From NCBI GenBank assembly GCA_964649265.1, contig CAZYPB010000052.1:1-9725 (forward strand): DNA of 9,725 nucleotides, written 5' to 3'. Made by a program: the position numbers and the translations under genes. Shown one piece after another: positions 1 through 7,102 of this stretch (position 1 is the first letter of the stretch; every line of letters begins with the position of its first letter). Source of the stretch: CAZYPB01 sp964649265. GTDB taxonomy: Archaea > Micrarchaeota > Micrarchaeia > Burarchaeales > JAKAKT01. Under the pieces are notes generated by a model. That model was given only the letters and a program-made list of their open reading frames with translations, ran no database searches and was not told the DNA's origin.

Positions 1-200
1 ATGGAAACATGTTGGGATGCATTTTCATAAGGTCATACGAACGGGGGGAGATGGTTTACTCGGCGATGCTCTCAAGAGGATTCGACGGGGAGATAAAGAC
101 ATCCAAGTTGAGTCCAATGAGAAAAACAGAGGGAATGCAGTTTGCTTTGTTTTCCACCTGTCTTTTACTTTTATGGATTTGGTTTTATGCAGGCTATTGA
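1..200 (+). CDS. cbiQ: ECF transporter T component CbiQ, C-terminal end (partial)
   Basis: This is the 3' end of a gene that begins left of the window; complete codons run from base 3 to the TGA at 198-200. The product is the membrane coupling subunit (EcfT/CbiQ) of an energy-coupling-factor transporter, which links the substrate-binding S component to the ATPases. The visible part has the cytoplasmic coupling-helix sequence typical of CbiQ: FIRSYERGE, then AMLSRGFDGEI. The ERG and SRG triplets match the two short x-R-G motifs by which EcfT contacts the ATPases. A hydrophobic C-terminal segment follows (FALFSTCLLLLWIWFYAGY), as expected for the last membrane helix. The gene overlaps cbiO by 14 nt, so the two are surely co-transcribed. 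Family recognition is from these motifs; a cobalt or nickel substrate is inferred from the CbiQO type, because the S component is not in the window. Confidence 0.88.
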   Translation, partial: GNMLGCIFIRSYERGEMVYSAMLSRGFDGEIKTSKLSPMRKTEGMQFALFSTCLLLLWIWFYAGY

Positions 201-855
201 AACCCTGAACCTTTCATACGATTATCCTGATGGGTCAGTTGGCCTCAGAAATATAACCGCTGGTTTCAGGAAAGGAAAATGTACTGCAATAGTCGGTCCA
301 AACGGATCTGGAAAAACCACCCTACTGCTCCATTTTACTGGGATTCTAAGACCAAAAAAAGGCGAAGTGAAAGTGTTTGGGGAAACCCTGTCTGAAGGGA
401 ACACAAAAGAGATAAGAAGCACCATTGGCACTGTTTTCCAGAACCCAGACGATCAGCTATTTTCTCCAACAGTTTATGACGATGTTGCCTTCGGTCCTTT
501 AAATCAGGGAGTGAATGGAGAACCTCTGGAAAAGCGCGTTTCCAATGCATTGAAAAGCGTCGGCATGGAGGGATATGGGGAACGTTCTTCCCATCACCTC
601 AGTTTCGGGGAAAAGAAGAGGGTTTCTATAGCCACTGTGCTTTCAATGAAACCCAAGATTCTCGTTTTAGATGAGCCGACTATGGGCATGGATCCCTGGA
701 TAAAAAAGGATTTTCTCACACTGCTCTCTATTTTGAAAAATACATACACACTGGTGATATCAACTCATGATAAGACCATAGTTGATATGTGCGATGAGTT
801 CATTGCCCTTGAAAAAGGGGAGCTAGCGGATAAGTCCATTTGGTCTGAAATATAA
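187..855 (+). CDS. cbiO: ECF transporter ATP-binding protein CbiO
   Basis: ABC ATPase that powers uptake of a metal ion (cobalt or nickel for the CbiMNQO type) on the cytoplasmic face of the CbiQ subunit. With the start at ATG 187 the protein has 222 residues. Visible motifs are Walker A GPNGSGKTT (37-45), the Q-loop VFQNPDDQLF with Q85, the signature LSFGEKKR (138-145), Walker B ILVLDEP with catalytic E163, and the H-loop histidine H194 in STHD. The QNPDDQLF motif is typical of ECF ATPases. The start at 187 gives the usual MxAIETxNLSYxYPDG beginning; an in-frame ATG at 142 would add unrelated residues inside the cbiQ reading frame. The protein is shorter than many family members (about 270-280 residues), so the C-terminal extension is reduced. 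The signature has F and E where the canonical motif has LSGGQ. No second ATPase is seen downstream. Confidence 0.95.
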   Translation: MQAIETLNLSYDYPDGSVGLRNITAGFRKGKCTAIVGPNGSGKTTLLLHFTGILRPKKGEVKVFGETLSEGNTKEIRSTIGTVFQNPDDQLFSPTVYDDVAFGPLNQGVNGEPLEKRVSNALKSVGMEGYGERSSHHLSFGEKKRVSIATVLSMKPKILVLDEPTMGMDPWIKKDFLTLLSILKNTYTLVISTHDKTIVDMCDEFIALEKGELADKSIWSEI

Positions 856-862
856 CGCAATT

Positions 863-870
863 ATTTATAA
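863..870 (+). promoter_or_regulatory. TATA box of the HAD phosphatase/PrsW operon
   Basis: ATTTATAA, centred about 24-25 nt upstream of the ATG at 891, lies in the 35-nt gap after cbiO. There is no Shine-Dalgarno-like sequence before the ATG. This spacing places transcription initiation at or next to the start codon, so the mRNA is probably leaderless. Confidence 0.6.
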
Positions 871-890
871 CAGAGCTTCTAAATCTGCTT

Positions 891-1535
891 ATGGATAAGC
901 CTGAGGCCATACTGTTCGACTGGGACGGGACCCTCTATGATTCAGTTAAGCTTTGCTTCAAAATATACTTAGAGCTTTTCAAGAGGTTTGGCATACCTGA
1001 AATAACTTACGACCAGTTCAGGCAAGATTTCACCGCGGACTATCACCAATACCAGCAGAAGAACGGTTTAGGCGCGGACAGGTGGAACGAGTTCGACTCG
1101 CTCTGGTATGACCTATACTACTCCAGGGAAAAGGAATCAAAACCATTCCCATTCGTAAAGGAAGTTCTTGATACCTTAAGTGAGCAGGGAACCACACTCG
1201 GGATTGTAACTAACACAAACAAAAAAAGAATGGAAAAAGAGCTAACCAAGCTTAATCTCTCAGAATATTTCAGGACAGTTGTTACTCTGGAACTTTCAGG
1301 AAACGAACTTAAGCCGTCTCCCCGCCCAGTCCAGACAGCATGCAGGAACCTAGGGATAGAGCCGCAAAGAGCCATATATATAGGGGATATGGCGGAGGAC
1401 ATAATGTCGGGCAAGAGGGCGGGCACCATGACGGGCGCAGTATGTACGGGAATCCACAAACCAGATAGGCTAATAACCCAGCAACCAGATTTCATATTCT
1501 GGGACATAAGGGGCGTGTTAGAGGTAATGGAATGA
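891..1535 (+). CDS. HAD-superfamily hydrolase, phosphoglycolate phosphatase-like
   Basis: A 214-residue soluble phosphatase of the haloacid dehalogenase superfamily with a C1-type helical cap. Motif I is FDWDGTLYDS: D10 is the expected nucleophile and D12 the general acid/base. The cap spans roughly residues 17-95. Motif II is T107 in VTNTN, motif III is probably K141 in ELKPSP, and motif IV is IGDMAEDI with D166 and D170 as magnesium ligands. All catalytic residues are present. Length and motifs fit the phosphoglycolate phosphatase/Gph-PpaX group, but the substrate cannot be read from the sequence. The last codons overlap the start of the PrsW-like gene (ATGA at 1532-1535), so the two are co-transcribed from a promoter at about 863. 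The start is supported by TATA spacing and by the immediate onset of motif I. Confidence 0.9.
   Translation: MDKPEAILFDWDGTLYDSVKLCFKIYLELFKRFGIPEITYDQFRQDFTADYHQYQQKNGLGADRWNEFDSLWYDLYYSREKESKPFPFVKEVLDTLSEQGTTLGIVTNTNKKRMEKELTKLNLSEYFRTVVTLELSGNELKPSPRPVQTACRNLGIEPQRAIYIGDMAEDIMSGKRAGTMTGAVCTGIHKPDRLITQQPDFIFWDIRGVLEVME
1521..1525 (+). promoter_or_regulatory. Shine-Dalgarno of the PrsW-like gene
   Basis: GAGGT lies 6 nt upstream of the overlapping ATG at 1532, inside the end of the HAD gene. It matches the archaeal anti-SD sequence and decides the start. Operon-internal translation here uses a ribosome binding site, whereas the first gene has none. Confidence 0.6.
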
Positions 1536-2548
1536 ACAGGACACTTGCGTTACTGCTTTGCCTTTCAGTTCTCTGTTTTAGCCAGGTAGTGTCAGAGGAG
1601 GCCCTGGAGACAGAACTAGAAGGGGTGGTTTCATACCTGGGAATCCTTCTCCTTAGTTTTCTTTTCATTCTAGTTATAGCAATACCATTTGTAAATGAGG
1701 TAATGGAGAAGAAACCAATAGAAAAACCGAAATCACCACTTTCAAACAGCCTAATTATAGCACTTGAGCTGTTCCTTGGAATTCTCATAGTGCTTCTTGC
1801 ATTTCCGGAGCCAGATGTGTTGAGGCTCAAACAGGCAGATTCACTTGTCTACATGATATCTGCCATATGCGCACTTCTTCCGTTCTCTATTTTCATAACG
1901 ATCTCGTTTATATCGAACATATACAAACGCAAACTCATAGATAATATACTCCCGCTTGTTCTCTGGGGCGTAGCAGCGAGCACAGCTGCCCTTGTCATCA
2001 ATCAGTTTTTCGAATCGATTTTATATACGATCTCAAAAAATCCAGAAATACCCCTATTATTATTTGCAGCATTTTTCGAAGAAGCAATAAAAGGATTGGG
2101 CCTGCTCGAGTTCTTTAGAAGAAAGTTCCCGCCAGTTGTTCTCGCAATGCTCTATGGATTCGCGATAGGTGTTGGTTTCTCAATAATTGAGAATTGGCTT
2201 TATTTCTCCTATATTACCACTCCAAGCATGTTGGGGGTTACAAATTGGACACATGTCCTGTTTTACAGGTCTTTCTTTACGAATATGTCTCACGGGTTCT
2301 TTACAGCTGCAAATGCATATGTTGTTTGTAGAAGTCAATCCAAACACAGGTTCCTTATAGGTCTCCTGGTTGCGTTCTCCCTACATCTTTCTTTCAATCT
2401 TTTGTTCTCACTCAATTTAGGCTCATTTGGTCCATTCTTTGTTTTGATTATGGCAATGGGGTTTGTCTACCTGATATATCAAGACATGAAGAGCGATAAT
2501 AAGAAAAAAAGGATATTTGGCCTGCTGGCACCTGAAAGACGCAAGTAA
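1532..2548 (+). CDS. PrsW-like intramembrane protease
   Basis: A 338-residue polytopic membrane protein of the PrsW type (Pfam PrsW-protease, MEROPS M82). PrsW in Bacillus cleaves the anti-sigma factor RsiW; archaeal members have no established substrate that I know of. The family motifs are present: FFEEAIKGLG with E183, E184 and K187; the glycine-rich GFAIGVGFSIIENW with E220 and N221; H254 in NMSHGF; and H285 in SLHLSFNLLF. These acidic and histidine residues are the expected active-site or metal ligands. Residues 1-20 resemble a signal peptide or first membrane anchor (MNRTLALLLCLSVLCF), followed by a short acidic stretch. Hydrophobic segments lie near 32-54, 71-91, 104-129, 138-158, 173-195, 202-226, 243-266, 273-294 and 299-317. 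The C-terminus is strongly basic and probably cytoplasmic. It is translationally coupled to the upstream phosphatase. Family is confident; substrate unknown. Confidence 0.85.
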   Translation: MNRTLALLLCLSVLCFSQVVSEEALETELEGVVSYLGILLLSFLFILVIAIPFVNEVMEKKPIEKPKSPLSNSLIIALELFLGILIVLLAFPEPDVLRLKQADSLVYMISAICALLPFSIFITISFISNIYKRKLIDNILPLVLWGVAASTAALVINQFFESILYTISKNPEIPLLLFAAFFEEAIKGLGLLEFFRRKFPPVVLAMLYGFAIGVGFSIIENWLYFSYITTPSMLGVTNWTHVLFYRSFFTNMSHGFFTAANAYVVCRSQSKHRFLIGLLVAFSLHLSFNLLFSLNLGSFGPFFVLIMAMGFVYLIYQDMKSDNKKKRIFGLLAPERRK

Positions 2549-2556
2549 TTTATAAA
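2549..2556 (+). promoter_or_regulatory. TATA box of the ACT/CCG operon
   Basis: TTTATAAA lies right after the stop codon of the PrsW-like gene, centred about 23-24 nt before the ATG at 2576. No Shine-Dalgarno sequence precedes that ATG, so a leaderless transcript is likely. It indicates that the ACT gene starts a new transcription unit although it is only 27 nt from the previous gene. Confidence 0.6.
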
Positions 2557-2575
2557 AAAACAACAATATACCCTT

Positions 2576-2971
2576 ATGAATGAACTAATCCTCGTAGCAA
2601 ATGATAGGGTCGGCCTTCTTGCTGACATCTCAGAGGCACTTGCAAAGAAAAACATAAACATAGAGAGTATAGATGCCGAAGTTACAGGGAAGAAAGCGGT
2701 CTGCAGGATAATGACCTCAACGGAAGAGGAGAGAGACGCAAAAAGTGAGCTAAAGAAAGCGGGGTTCACAGTTATGTCTGCCGATGTGCTTGTGCTCAAG
2801 CTAGTCAACAGGCCCGGGCAGCTTTCAGAGGTCGCAAGGATCCTTGCAGATAATGGGGTGAATGTTACAAACGTCCACCTATTAACGAAGACAGATGACT
2901 TCGCCCTATGCGCATTATCAGTTAATAAAAAGAACATAGCTAAAGAAGTATTATCGTCATATATCCAGTAA
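2576..2971 (+). CDS. Tandem ACT-domain protein
   Basis: A 131-residue cytoplasmic protein made of two ACT domains and nothing else. ACT domains are small-molecule (often amino acid) sensors with a beta-alpha-beta-beta-alpha-beta fold that bind ligand at domain interfaces. Domain 1 (about 2-66) opens with ILVANDRVGLLADISEAL; the conserved glycine after the first strand is G13. Domain 2 (about 71-131) has LKLVNRPGQLSEVARILAD, with G81 in the same place, followed by NGVNVTNVHLL. The likely role is regulatory: sensing an amino acid or related ligand and acting on a partner. The ligand cannot be predicted. The next gene, a cysteine-rich Fe-S protein, starts only 8 nt after the stop, so the two are co-expressed and may act together. 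No catalytic domain is attached, unlike ACT domains of biosynthetic enzymes. Confidence 0.88.
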   Translation: MNELILVANDRVGLLADISEALAKKNINIESIDAEVTGKKAVCRIMTSTEEERDAKSELKKAGFTVMSADVLVLKLVNRPGQLSEVARILADNGVNVTNVHLLTKTDDFALCALSVNKKNIAKEVLSSYIQ

Positions 2972-2976
2972 GTGAT
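2972..2976 (+). promoter_or_regulatory. Short Shine-Dalgarno of the CCG protein gene
   Basis: GTGAT follows directly after the ACT gene stop codon and lies 3 nt before the ATG at 2980. It matches part of the archaeal SD consensus GGTGATC. The spacing is short, so the call is tentative. Confidence 0.4.
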
Positions 2977-2979
2977 AAA

Positions 2980-3738
2980 ATGGGATTTCTAGATATGCTC
3001 GGAGGAAGCAATGTCCTCTATTACCCCGGCTGCCTTACTAAGGTAGTATTACCGGAGATAGAGGAGAATTACAAGCTTATTCTAAAGAAACTTGGAATTG
3101 ATTTCATAACACTACAGGATAAGGAGTTCTGCTGCGGTTCTCCTCCAAGAAGCCAAGGATACGATCAGGATGTCAGAGAACTTGCATTAAAAAACAAGAA
3201 GGCGTTTTCAGATCATGGGATAAAAAAGGTTGTCACCTCCTGCCCAACATGTTACTCCGTACTGAGCACATACAAAGACATAATCGAGTGGGATATAGAG
3301 ATACAGCACATGACAATTGAGATTGAAAAAAGAATAAACAGCCTAGATCTTCCTAGCTATAAAGGCCTTAAGGCAACGTATCACGACCCATGTCATCTTG
3401 GCAGATACTCCGGGGTGTATGAGCAACCAAGAGCGATCCTATCCTCGATGGATCTTGAACTTGTTGAGATGGATTACTCAAAAGAGCATTCACTTTGTTG
3501 CGGGGGCGGAGGAGGAGTAAGGGCAAATTACCCGGAGATAACTAAGTCAGTTTCAGAGGAAAGAATGTCGTATGCTGAGAAAACAGATGCAGATATACTT
3601 GTAACGCCCTGTCCCATGTGCTACATATGTCTTAAGGAGGCATCACAGGGAATAGAGGTCTACGAATTATCGCAGCTTATTGCTGGAATGAAGAAAGACA
3701 AACTCCCAAAGAACTCTAAGCTTGCCAAGTACTGCTGA
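2980..3738 (+). CDS. Two-CCG-domain iron-sulfur protein, HdrB/LutA-like
   Basis: A 252-residue protein consisting of two cysteine-rich CCG domains (DUF224), as in heterodisulfide reductase HdrB/HdrD, the LutA/YkgE lactate-oxidation subunit and GlpC. In HdrB these motifs bind non-cubane 4Fe-4S clusters that do the disulfide chemistry. Domain 1 has C18 (YYPGC), C51-C52 (FCCGSPP) and C88/C91 (SCPTC). Domain 2 has C138 (DPCHLG), C173-C174 (LCCGGGGG) and C211/C214 (PCPMC). Both domains therefore keep a full C...CCG...CPxC set. There is no N-terminal ferredoxin domain (unlike GlpC or HdrD) and no membrane segment, so electrons must come from a partner encoded elsewhere. Its only operon mate here is the tandem-ACT protein. 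Length (about 240-250) fits LutA better than HdrB (about 290). Family confident; substrate and electron partner unknown. Confidence 0.88.
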   Translation: MGFLDMLGGSNVLYYPGCLTKVVLPEIEENYKLILKKLGIDFITLQDKEFCCGSPPRSQGYDQDVRELALKNKKAFSDHGIKKVVTSCPTCYSVLSTYKDIIEWDIEIQHMTIEIEKRINSLDLPSYKGLKATYHDPCHLGRYSGVYEQPRAILSSMDLELVEMDYSKEHSLCCGGGGGVRANYPEITKSVSEERMSYAEKTDADILVTPCPMCYICLKEASQGIEVYELSQLIAGMKKDKLPKNSKLAKYC

Positions 3739-3749
3739 TTCCCCACGTC

Positions 3750-3757
3750 TTTTAAAA
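3750..3757 (+). promoter_or_regulatory. TATA box of topA
   Basis: TTTTAAAA lies in the 42-nt gap upstream of topA, centred 27-28 nt before the ATG at 3781. No Shine-Dalgarno sequence lies between box and ATG, so leaderless transcription from the A of ATG fits. Confidence 0.6.
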
Positions 3758-3780
3758 CTTCTGTTTCATAAACACCTAGC

Positions 3781-5802
3781 ATGCAGCTTATAATCTGCGA
3801 AAAACCAAAGGTCGCTGAAAAACTTGCAAATGCTCTTTCGGATGGAACTTACCAGAGAAAAACAAATGGAAGGGCAAGTTATTATGAATTTGATAGGGGA
3901 GGCCACAGCATACGCATAGTGGCCGCAGTCGGGCATATATACAGTTTAAGACAGAAAAAGAAAGGAAGCTCCTACCCTGTTTTTGATATAGAATGGGCTC
4001 CATCCTTTGAGATAAGCAAAGGAGCTGCGTTCACAAAACAATACCTAAAATTAATAGAAAAACTTGCAAAGGATTGCGACGAATTCATAAACTCATGCGA
4101 TTACGATTTGGAGGGATCGCTCATAGGCTACAACACGATCAAATATGCATGCAAAAGCGATTCAGGAAAAAGGATGAAGTTCTCAGCACTCACCGAAGAA
4201 GATCTTGTTGATGCATATGAGACAATGGAAGATCTTGATTACAGCAATGTTCTGGCAGCTGAGACGCGCCATATCCTTGATTGGTATTATGGGATAAATC
4301 TGAGCAGAGCACTCATGAGTTCAGTAAGGAAAGCAGGTAAATATAGGGTTCTTTCAATAGGCCGTGTACAGGGTCCAGCACTTTGTATACTAAGCGAAAG
4401 AGAGAAGGAGATAAAGGCATTCGTACCTGTACCATATTGGTTGATATACGCATCTGTAAAGAAAACCCGTTTCCTCAATACTAAGGGAAATTTCAAGGAA
4501 AAACAAAAGGCCGACGAGGCACTGGCGAATACAAAGAAGAACGGGGTTGTTGATTCTGTAGATCGCAAACAATTCGATATGCAACCCCATCCGCCATTTG
4601 ATCTAACAACCCTCCAGATAGAGGCATATAAGCTGTTTGGGTTTTCACCTTCAGCAACACTACAACTTGCCCAGTCGCTTTACGAGGATTCACTAATCAG
4701 TTATCCCAGAACATCTTCGCAAAAATTACCTAAGAAATTGAACTTCAAAAAGATATTCAGGGATTTGGCAAAGCAAAGCGATTACAAGGAGTTAGTGGAT
4801 AGGCTGTCCGCAGCAAATAGGTTCACGCCACATGAGGGAAAGAAATCAGATCCAGCTCACCCTGCAATACACCCGACAGGCGTAAATGGAAACCTCGATC
4901 CAAAAAGCAAGAAACTGTACGATCTCATATGCAAGAGGTTCCTCTCGTGTTTTGCAGAGAACGCAAGAAGGGAGAGCGTCAAGATAAAAATTCAGCTTGG
5001 TTCAGAGTTTTATCAGACAAGCGGGGTGAGAACACTGAAACCCGGATGGTTTGAGTTCTATTCCCCATATCTAAAATTAGAGGAAAAGGAACTTCCTGAA
5101 TTTAAAGAGAAAGAGGAAGTGAAAGCTTCAACGATAAAGATGGACGAAAAGATGACTAAACCACCTGCAAGGTACACTCCCGCAAGCATAATTCAGACAT
5201 TGGAATCAAAGGATCTTGGAACCAAGGCAACGCGTTCTGTTATAGTCGAGACCCTATTCAAGAGAGCATATGTTTCAGGCAACAAGATTTCGGTTACAGA
5301 TTTCGGCTTGGCAGTGAACGATGTTTTAACGAAATACGCTCCGCAGATACAGGATGAAGATCTTACTAGAAAATTTGAGAAATACATGGTGGATATCCAA
5401 GATAAGAAAGCAAAGGAGGACGAGGTACTTAGTGAAGGAAGGAATATACTTGAAAAGATACTTTCAGGAATGAGGGAAAAAGAGGAGAATATAGGTAAGG
5501 GTCTTGTGGGTGCGCTCATGGACACCCAGCAAAAGGAGCGGATACTTGGGAAGTGCACAAAATGTGGCGGAGAGCTCGTGAAACTTCGCTCAAGAGCAGG
5601 CAAGTTCTTCGTAGGATGTTCAGGCTACCCGAAATGCGATGCAATATACCCGTTACCCCAGAGGTATCCATTTAAGAAAACAGAGAAGATATGTCAATTC
5701 TGTAAAACTCCAATACTCAGAGTTTTCATGAAGAAAAAGAGCTTTGAGATGTGTCTTACTCCCGATTGTGAAAGCAAGAAAAACTGGAACAAGAAAAACT
5801 AA
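3781..5802 (+). CDS. topA: DNA topoisomerase I, archaeal type IA
   Basis: A 673-residue type IA topoisomerase that relaxes negative supercoils by nicking one strand through a 5'-phosphotyrosine link. The N-terminal TOPRIM domain (about 1-150) opens with LIICEKP (E7) and has the metal-binding triad D107, D109, E111 in CDYDLEGS. The active-site tyrosine is Y308 in SYPRTSS, followed by the conserved HPAIHPTG at 360-367 and the PPARYTPASIIQTLE region at 461-475 with DLGTKATRS after it. Two four-cysteine zinc motifs close the protein: C592/C595/C613/C619 and C638/C641/C658/C663. The order and the ICEKP and CDYD(L/I)EGS motifs fit archaeal topoisomerase I. The start at 3781 sits directly before the first TOPRIM strand and has a well-spaced TATA box. 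Topoisomerase III is a related alternative, but the tandem zinc motifs favour topA. The stop overlaps the convergent nnrE stop by 4 nt. Confidence 0.96.
   Translation: MQLIICEKPKVAEKLANALSDGTYQRKTNGRASYYEFDRGGHSIRIVAAVGHIYSLRQKKKGSSYPVFDIEWAPSFEISKGAAFTKQYLKLIEKLAKDCDEFINSCDYDLEGSLIGYNTIKYACKSDSGKRMKFSALTEEDLVDAYETMEDLDYSNVLAAETRHILDWYYGINLSRALMSSVRKAGKYRVLSIGRVQGPALCILSEREKEIKAFVPVPYWLIYASVKKTRFLNTKGNFKEKQKADEALANTKKNGVVDSVDRKQFDMQPHPPFDLTTLQIEAYKLFGFSPSATLQLAQSLYEDSLISYPRTSSQKLPKKLNFKKIFRDLAKQSDYKELVDRLSAANRFTPHEGKKSDPAHPAIHPTGVNGNLDPKSKKLYDLICKRFLSCFAENARRESVKIKIQLGSEFYQTSGVRTLKPGWFEFYSPYLKLEEKELPEFKEKEEVKASTIKMDEKMTKPPARYTPASIIQTLESKDLGTKATRSVIVETLFKRAYVSGNKISVTDFGLAVNDVLTKYAPQIQDEDLTRKFEKYMVDIQDKKAKEDEVLSEGRNILEKILSGMREKEENIGKGLVGALMDTQQKERILGKCTKCGGELVKLRSRAGKFFVGCSGYPKCDAIYPLPQRYPFKKTEKICQFCKTPILRVFMKKKSFEMCLTPDCESKKNWNKKN
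5779..5798 (-). terminator. T-rich terminator of the regulator/nnrE operon
   Basis: On the minus strand, immediately after the nnrE stop codon, there are two runs of five T (opposite A5 at 5794-5798 and 5779-5783) within 20 nt. Archaeal RNA polymerase terminates at such T tracts without a hairpin. The signal lies inside the 3' end of topA. Confidence 0.45.
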
Positions 5803-6389
5803 AGCCCAATATCAAGCACAACAGTTTTCTCTTGAATACATCCCTTTTTAGGCGCATGGAATGCCAGAAGATAGTTTGGCGCAACAGTGATGTCAAACAC
5901 CTCCCCACTGCCTGGGTCTGTTCCGGTGGGAATATCCAAAGATATAACAACTGATCCCGAATTATTTATCTTTTCAACAAATGAGCGTATCGGTTCCCTT
6001 AGTCTTCCTGCGGTTCCTGTCCCAAGCAGGGCGTCAACAATAATCGCAGGTTTTTCCTCTGGCCACCCAGTTATTATTTTTATTTTTCCATTACCAAGTC
6101 TTTTGAAATTCACTACCGCATCATCCGTTTTAGGTTCTGATGTACAAAGCACTGAAACACTATATTCATCCACCAGGTGCCTTGCGCATACGTAACCATC
6201 ACCGCCGTTGTTTCCAGGCCCGCATACAAAAAGAATCCCTGCTTTTGGTTCTGCTATTTTTTTTATGAACTCAGCTGATAACATTCCTGCTCGTTCCATT
6301 AACTCAAGAGTACTTGTTCCATGTTCCTCTGCTTTTTTCTCAAGCTGTCTCATCTGTTTTACAGTGATTGTTTTCATCCCAACCCTCAT
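5799..6389 (-). CDS. nnrE: NAD(P)H-hydrate epimerase, stand-alone YjeF N-terminal domain
   Basis: A 196-residue metabolite-repair enzyme that interconverts the R and S forms of hydrated NADH and NADPH, so that the ADP- or ATP-dependent dehydratase (NnrD) can restore them. It has a Rossmann-like YjeF_N fold. Visible motifs are GPGNNGGDGYVCARHL (57-72) with the nucleotide-binding NNGGDG loop, DALLGTG (119-125) with D119 as potassium ligand, and SLDIPTGTDPGSGE starting at 150 with the catalytic aspartate D152. Near the C-terminus, FHAPKKG is typical of the family. In many prokaryotes this domain is fused to the dehydratase; here the protein ends after the epimerase domain, so NnrD must be elsewhere. 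The ATG at 6389 overlaps the stop of the upstream regulator (ATGA, 6386-6389). An alternative in-frame ATG four codons later (6377) gives MKTITVKQM, the more usual family start. Confidence 0.93.
   Translation of the reverse strand: MRVGMKTITVKQMRQLEKKAEEHGTSTLELMERAGMLSAEFIKKIAEPKAGILFVCGPGNNGGDGYVCARHLVDEYSVSVLCTSEPKTDDAVVNFKRLGNGKIKIITGWPEEKPAIIVDALLGTGTAGRLREPIRSFVEKINNSGSVVISLDIPTGTDPGSGEVFDITVAPNYLLAFHAPKKGCIQEKTVVLDIGL
5825..5849 (+). terminator. Possible T-rich terminator of topA
   Basis: Downstream of the topA stop, on the plus strand, are TTTTCT at 5825-5830 and a run of five T at 5845-5849, all inside the 3' end of nnrE. This mirrors the T tracts found for the opposite strand, so each convergent gene may terminate within the other. 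The pattern is weak and could be chance in AT-rich sequence. Confidence 0.3.
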
Positions 6390-7084
6390 ATATCCCTAGC
6401 AAGGAAATACACTACCTGTGGCCTGCCGATAGCTAATCTCTGCGTTGTTGTTTTCACAAGCCCGCTTCGCTTAAGAAGCCGCATACGTTTTCTCAATGTC
6501 GAGATGTTCATATTAAGTTTCCTTGAGAGCTCCGCCGCACTCATTGGGCGTATGAGTGTATCAGTTATTCTTTCCTTGAATCTCTCCTGCTTTGGGGACG
6601 TTACTTTTTTCATCTTAGAATGTGAATCTAGAAAACTGTTTTCAGAATATGAAGGTTCTGAAAGAGACGTTATCATGCGTACGATGTTCTCAGCCGATTT
6701 TGTTTCAAAAAGCCGTGTCTTTAAATTACGGATCTCCTTCCGTATTCTGTTCAACCTTCTGTTGTACTCTCCAGAATCCTCCAAAGAGACTCCGTGTTTT
6801 GCCCATAGCTTTAGCATCTCGATTTCATCAATCAGCTTTGCCGAATAGACTTCCCCCCCAATTGGTATAAGGAGATTTCTTCCCTTAAGCCAACCTAAGT
6901 TGGCACCCTCCACGTCTGTTTCATCTATCTCAGCTATAATTATCTTTCCCTTCCCAAATCTCTCCAAATATTCCTTAGCAGTAACTGGAAATATTGTTGT
7001 AGATCGAGATAAAGTCAGATGGGGGTATTTATGGGAGCGCACTGGTATCTTTTCATTATGGACGAAGAGTAGTGCTTTAACCAT
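6386..7084 (-). CDS. Winged-helix transcriptional regulator of unknown specificity
   Basis: A 232-residue protein with a C-terminal winged helix-turn-helix (about 168-230). MSAAELSRKLNMNISTLRKR (181-200) gives the two-helix core, and the wing follows around VKTTTQRLAIGRPQVVYFL. A helical, charged stretch at about 105-130 (YNRRLNRIRKEIRNLKTRL) may be a coiled coil for dimerisation. The N-terminal 100 residues look like an alpha/beta domain (VKALLFVHN, KGKIIIAEID, LLIPIGG) that I do not recognise; it could sense a ligand. The gene is first in a two-gene operon, overlapping nnrE by ATGA, and is divergent from the unknown gene at 7162, whose promoter region it shares. It may therefore regulate itself, nnrE and that gene; this is inference from position only. 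DNA-binding domain confident; function not. Confidence 0.75.
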   Translation of the reverse strand: MVKALLFVHNEKIPVRSHKYPHLTLSRSTTIFPVTAKEYLERFGKGKIIIAEIDETDVEGANLGWLKGRNLLIPIGGEVYSAKLIDEIEMLKLWAKHGVSLEDSGEYNRRLNRIRKEIRNLKTRLFETKSAENIVRMITSLSEPSYSENSFLDSHSKMKKVTSPKQERFKERITDTLIRPMSAAELSRKLNMNISTLRKRMRLLKRSGLVKTTTQRLAIGRPQVVYFLARDI

Positions 7085-7102
7085 ACTAACAACTCATTGA
7101 AC

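Noticed and set aside
142..186. Upstream in-frame ATG at 142 as the start of cbiO
   Set aside because: The extra residues are hydrophobic out-of-frame readings of the cbiQ end and do not match the family; ATG 187 begins at the expected first strand.
5193..5603. Minus-strand open frame of 136 codons opposite topA
   Set aside because: It is opposite the conserved C-terminal region of topoisomerase I and is serine/phenylalanine-rich, a typical antisense shadow.
5887..6399. Plus-strand open frames at 5887-6195 and 6208-6399
   Set aside because: They lie antisense to nnrE, whose conserved motifs are unmistakable; their compositions are serine/proline/phenylalanine-rich, as expected of antisense shadows.
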